Source: Siphonodentalium dalli
Taxonomy: Eukaryota > Mollusca > Scaphopoda > Gadilida > Siphonodentaliidae
Assembly (NCBI GenBank): GCA_032622095.1
Contig: CP136069.1
Span: 82,544,958 to 82,608,957, forward strand
Length of the DNA: 64,000 nucleotides
Direction of reading: 5' to 3'
Shown: piece by piece, positions 43,601 to 49,600 of the stretch
Numbering within the stretch: position 1 is the stretch's first letter
Layout of the letters: the number at the start of each line of letters is the position of its first letter
Notes under the pieces: model-generated
Told to the model about the DNA's origin: nothing
The model's database searches: none
What the model saw: only the letters and a program-made list of their open reading frames with translations
Translations under genes and position numbers: made by a program

Positions 43601-46600
43601 ACATGCTCTTGAGCAGGCCTTCTGTGGCTTAAAATTTTGAACAAAAGGAACAAGACAGTTAATTCCTGTTATTAACCCTTTGAGTGCCAGGGGCCAATCT
43701 CATCGGCACTAAACCTACAAAATAAGTTTGTTAAAGAATATTTATATAAGAATAAATTATTAAAATTGTAAAAAATTTAAAACAAAACAAAAAAACAAAA
43801 ATTGTTAGGCCAATGCATTCTCTTATATATGCGAGGCGACCTATGGTCGACTCGCATATATAAGAGAATGCATTGGCACAGGGTATATGGGTTGATACAA
43901 AAATCGACCTGGCACCCAAAGGGTTAAGACCATCACCAGACCATAGAGAATGATAAAGACTGGCATCTATAAAGTCTACAAAGAAAGTGACAGTCTGATT
44001 CAAATTTACTTGAAATTATGGTAAAGTATTTTATTCATATTCAGACATATCGATTTGGGAATTTCAATAGTATTAGTAGGCCCATTAGATGTCAAAATAA
44101 ATTGTGAATCTTAACAATTTCCTCTACAGTTGATGGTGGCGGTACACAAATTGTCAATTCACTTATTTTACACTTTTACACGCGAATTTAAGGTTTTTGT
44201 CACAGTTTACGGTACCTACATGTACATGTATCATTGTTTATATGGCGTGCCAAATGACAAAACAACTTTACATTAACCCTTTACCCAACAAAACGGCCAA
44301 AAACGCCCAAATAAAGCTTCAACAGCCTAAAATATCTTCGGTCTGTCTCAATAACACCATACAAATATGGATATCATTGGAACCAGTTCATTGACCACAT
44401 TGTGATGGTTACAGTTATGCCCTGTGCCAATGCATTCTCTTTTATATGCGAGTCGACCATAGGTCTATAATATATAAGAGAATACATCGGCCTAAAAAAA
44501 ATCTTTTTTACCACTTTTTACCATTTTGTTTTACATTCTTTAACAATTTTATAATTTTTTCTTACATTTTTTAACAATTTTTATAATATTTTTCTACATC
44601 CTTTGACACTTTTATCATTTTTAATATGTGTTAAGCCAATGCATTCTCTTATATATGCGAGGCGACCTATGGTCGACTCGCATATATAAGAGAATGCATT
44701 AGCACAGGGCCGTTCTGTTGGGTAAAGGGTTAACCCTTCAAATTGTCAAAAATAAAACAAAATATATAATAAATTGACTTTATCTACATGTATATTACCG
44801 TTGATATTAAGAACTTGGCTTTAATTATCGACTGAATTACTAATACTATTACATGTAGATATTCATAATTTGTTGAAAGACTGAGATTTCCCCCCCAGTG
44901 GCCATAGGGGTACCATTCCCCAACCCCTAGCGGAAACCCTGAATGATAGTATGAATGCAATAATACCCACAAAACACACTTTGTATGTGAATGAGTATTT
45001 GTTTATATACACACAGCATGTAAAGAGTATGCGATAAGCAAAAGGCGAAAAAAAAAAATTTGGGAGAGTGATTCACGGTGATCCATTCAACACCAAAATC
45101 TTGTGTGGTGAGGATCAGCGAGCACTATATCGGTATGTTGTAAATAATATGGTGTCAATTTTAAGCAAAGTTCACTCTCTGAGGTCTCCCCAGTGTTGAG
45201 TGTTTTGCGTGTCGCACATTCTTTACCCAATGTACTGTATCATAATATATGGCTTCTGTTTACTAACAAGGTCATACGTTTTTGACAATAACATGATATT
45301 TATGCGATATTTATGATTTGTATAAGAATAAAATATTCTTTCTGTTTATCGCGGTTTTAACGGATGTGAATTTTAACCCTTTGAGTGCCAGGTCGATTTT
45401 TGTATCAACCCATATACCCTGTGACAATGCATTCTCTTATATATGCGAGTCGACCATAGGTCGCCTCGCATATATAAGAGAATGCATTGGCCTAACATTT
45501 TTTTTGTTTTTTACAATTTTAATAATTTATTCTTATATTCTTTAACAGACTTATTTTGAAGGTTTAGGGCCGATGAGATCGGCCCCTGGCACTCAAAGGG
45601 TTAAAACAACTATACCCATCGAGAAGGCCATCTGTATCTTTAAAACAGGCCATCGCTATGCTTCGCTGCCTAAACCCTCTTCTCTCACTCACCTGTGTAT
45701 TGTTAGTGAACGAGTTATACCAATCGTCAGAAGAACTGACACCGGACAGAGCGGTCATGGCGATGTTGGCATCTTCATCTGTCTCCCACTCATTATTTTC
45801 AGAATCACTATCTTCATTCAGGGTCTAAACCAAGGGAAAATACTCACAATATGGACATGCAGTAAAACGAGCAAATACTTCACTTTCGAAGCAAATTTGC
45901 TGGAAAATGAAAACATGCTAAAGTTAGAACATTTGAAACACTTACGAGAAACACACAATTCATCTGAGTAAAATTTTTGAAGCTAGTTGATCTCATTCAA
46001 TAGTCTTCTAAAACTACAGTAATGCCCTAAATAATGGACTCCTTAACCCTTAACTCATATACCCTGTGCCAATGCATTCTCTTATATATGCGAGTCGACC
46101 ATAGGTCGCCTCGCATATATAAGAGAATGCATTGGCCTAACAATTATTATTTTTTTTTATTTTTTTTTTTTTTACAATTTTTTACAATTTTAATATATTT
46201 TATTACATTCTTTAACATACTTATTGTGTAGGTTTAGGGCCGATTAGATCGGCCCCTGGCACTCAAAGGGTTAACCACAGCAGAATTATGGGTAACCTTT
46301 CAGGATTTAGTCGGATATATGGCTTGTTGCCATTCATCGGAAAGCTCTCACTCATTACTGTAGATTCACACAACTTTACTTCATTGAGGGGACTAAGTCA
46401 AACTCTATATATAAGTAATGTAATCCCAAATGCTCTTCAAAAATAGTTATCAGGCTGCAGATTTGTTACCCATAGTTTGTTTATTTTACCCACTAAACAT
46501 TAACCAAACATTGATTGGAATTTGTGGAAGATAGGTACAAACCATGAAATAGTATGTCTGTCATTTGCAGAATTAAGCCCCCCCCCTCCCCTGAGCAAAT

Positions 46601-49600
46601 TTAGTAATGCTATCCCCCACAGCGGGCTATCATCACTAAATTCACCTGCTGGGGACCTCATTCTACTTGGGCCTCATCTTCTGAAAAGAATCTATATTCT
46701 CAAATTAACATTGTTTTTAGTAACTTTTTCCCTTCTAGGAAGTTTCTATAGACCTTAATTTGCAGAATATAAATGCATAATCGAGGTGACTATAAATGGG
46801 TGAACATCACCAACTTCAAATATGGAACTTCAATCTGATCCTAGGTCTCCCATGGCAGTTGAGGCCTAAGAATAATGAGGTTCCCAGAGGGTGAATTTGG
46901 TAATTGTAGCCGGCTGTACTCAGTTATAATTTCTGATAAGGCATTGTATGTATGGGCAGAGAGAGAGACCCATCTTAAAAAAAAAGTTTTTATGACTCAA
47001 ATGTCAAATTTTTTAAATCGAGAATGGAAATAAGATCAATTAGCTTCAACAATATATGTTTTGATACAAAACTATACAGAATTAGATTCACCATCTGATG
47101 TTAGACCTAGACATTACTCAAGTAGTCACTCAACCACATGATGGAGTATAGATCTGAGATCAGTGTAGAGGCATTAAGATGTGATCCAGAGTATGAGAAT
47201 ACTTTACAGTCATAAAGAAAAATATTATTATAACCCTTTCATGACTGAAGCTTCCTGAATTTTTGCGAAAGCCCTGTGCCAATGCATTCTCTTATATATG
47301 CGAGTCGCCCATTGGGCAGCTCGCATATATAATAGAATGCATTGGCCTAACAATATTTACCATGAACTTGTAAGCCAGTGCATTCTCTTATATACACAAG
47401 GCTCCCTATGGGCGACTCGCATATATAACAGAATGCACTGGCACAGGGCCTTTAATGCTGCACCAGCAATGAATGGGTTAAGCCAGGGCCAAGCTGATTC
47501 AATCCTGATACACTGTATCTTTAACAGATTATGTGAAAATATACTATTTTGTAATTTGAGTGAATTTTGTCAACAAAATGCACTTTTTATTAACCTCTTC
47601 GCTGCTATGACGTCCGTAGCTATTACGGACGTAAAAGTGCACGCCGTGTGCTATATGGTCCGTAGGTACTACGGACCTACTTCAGCACACTAACAGTTGG
47701 CCATTATACATAACTGTAACTAAGAGGTTAGTGCATCGGAATAACTGTATTTCGAAGTTCCAAACAGTGTATGGTGTTCCACGATTGTGAACGATAAAAG
47801 CCTTTAAACTGAGTCAATGTTATGGTTCTTGTGATATTTCCGTTATATTTTCCCACTGGAAAGTGGCAATAACGTCAACAGCCCAGCACACGACGTCATA
47901 ACGTCATTTAGCAGCGAAGAGGTTAACTGTTTGTTTGTCTGTTGTCTGCTCATTTACCACGAATAAGACTATTCCAATGGTACATGTATAACTTGGTGTG
48001 ATAATCCATTTAGTATAGAAAAGGTTAATACTAGTACATAAATATAACCAAGTTCATCAGGAACTGTCCCGAGTAACCGAATGGAAAATCCATTGAGATC
48101 TGATACACCAAAACATTTTTTAAAGGAAATCTCAGTCTGTGTCATGGAGAGTTGAACTCTTCACACATTTTTTAGTAAATTGTTCCATGGGTTAATTACA
48201 GTGGAGACAAATGCACCTTCATGTTAGAAATTCTGAGTTTCAAGCATGAAAGGAGATTGTGAACTTGTCAGCGGTTCACTCACAAACTGTTTTCATGTTC
48301 AAATCCTTTTAAAAAATGTCCAACTCAAATTTATTTATCTTCTACTAATCTCATAAAACCTACTAAAATGACATTATTTTTAATAGAAAATAACTCAACG
48401 TGCAGTATTTGTTGGCAGTCTAATTAAAATTTGACCGTGTTCATTTCAATCAACTTATGATGAAAATAATGAGACGGAGTCTGGATATTTATCAGACTGT
48501 ATTGTTGGATGAGCGAAAGCAATATTGAACATGCAAAACATTTTCCGCAGACAGAGAGTAATCCAGAACTGATTGAACTGAAATTATGAACACACAGAGA
48601 AGAGCTGAGATACCAATGCATCGCCACAGCAAATTGTTTAAATTTTGCACAAGACACAGGCATCTTACACAAGCATTACTGTAGTTTTCAAAATTAAATT
48701 ATAAGAAAAGATGTTGTCAAGCTTGGAAAATTAAACAACAGTAAATTCACAATTTTAATACTTATTATTTACATACACACAAATTTAGATTAAAAGCCGT
48801 GAAAAGCCATGTAAAGCAGTGAAGAGTGAAATTAAATTTAAAAATGCATTCCTTGTCCACCGGTTTCCAAAAATATATTTACAAAATTCACTGAACTTTT
48901 TCAACCTTGTAATAGCTTAAACATACCTTGGTTCCTAAATTTATAAAATGGAAAAAAATCCACTTTTTTTTAAAGGGGAATAGAAATCTTGAGAAAGTTT
49001 ATAAGTAACTTTTAAAAAATTGTTCCACGAGTAATATATTATATCCTTCTATTAAACAAATAATAGATAGCTAGTGTTGTTGCTTTAAGTTATTAAGATG
49101 TTTGCCAAAATGGGATGCTTCAATTGTCTATACTACGTCTACATGTCCATGTAATTATAATTATTCCAGAATTTAGTATTATTTTCTAAGGAAATAAACA
49201 TCATGAAGGACAATGATGGCTGCACAACGCTTGTCGAAATCCTACAACTGTATAGTCAGTAAAATTGAAATATAAAGTATGAGGATTCTGGTGGAGATGG
49301 AAAATGCAGATTTATGTACTGAGTTAAAGCTCATTTGGATATGTGCGATGGACAGCTTACTTCATCTAAATACATGTAATCATGATATACATGGAATCAG
49401 GTTTTTATTCCATACCAGTCATTTTCTTATCTTTATTACCCAAATGTTATAACATTCAAGCACTTTCAAGAACCATGTCATATTTCATGAAAAAATCAAT
49501 GACTTTCAAGGACTAGAAAAATCCAAAATTAACTTCAAGCACTTTCAAGCCCCCATACGAACCCTGGTTTATGAACAACTCTTGTTTATATCTCCTTATA

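Noticed and set aside
43731-44003. Minus-strand 90-residue frame at the family-D insertion
   Set aside because: It runs through a MITE and its flank, and the uninterrupted paralogue at 42.2 kb does not preserve it.
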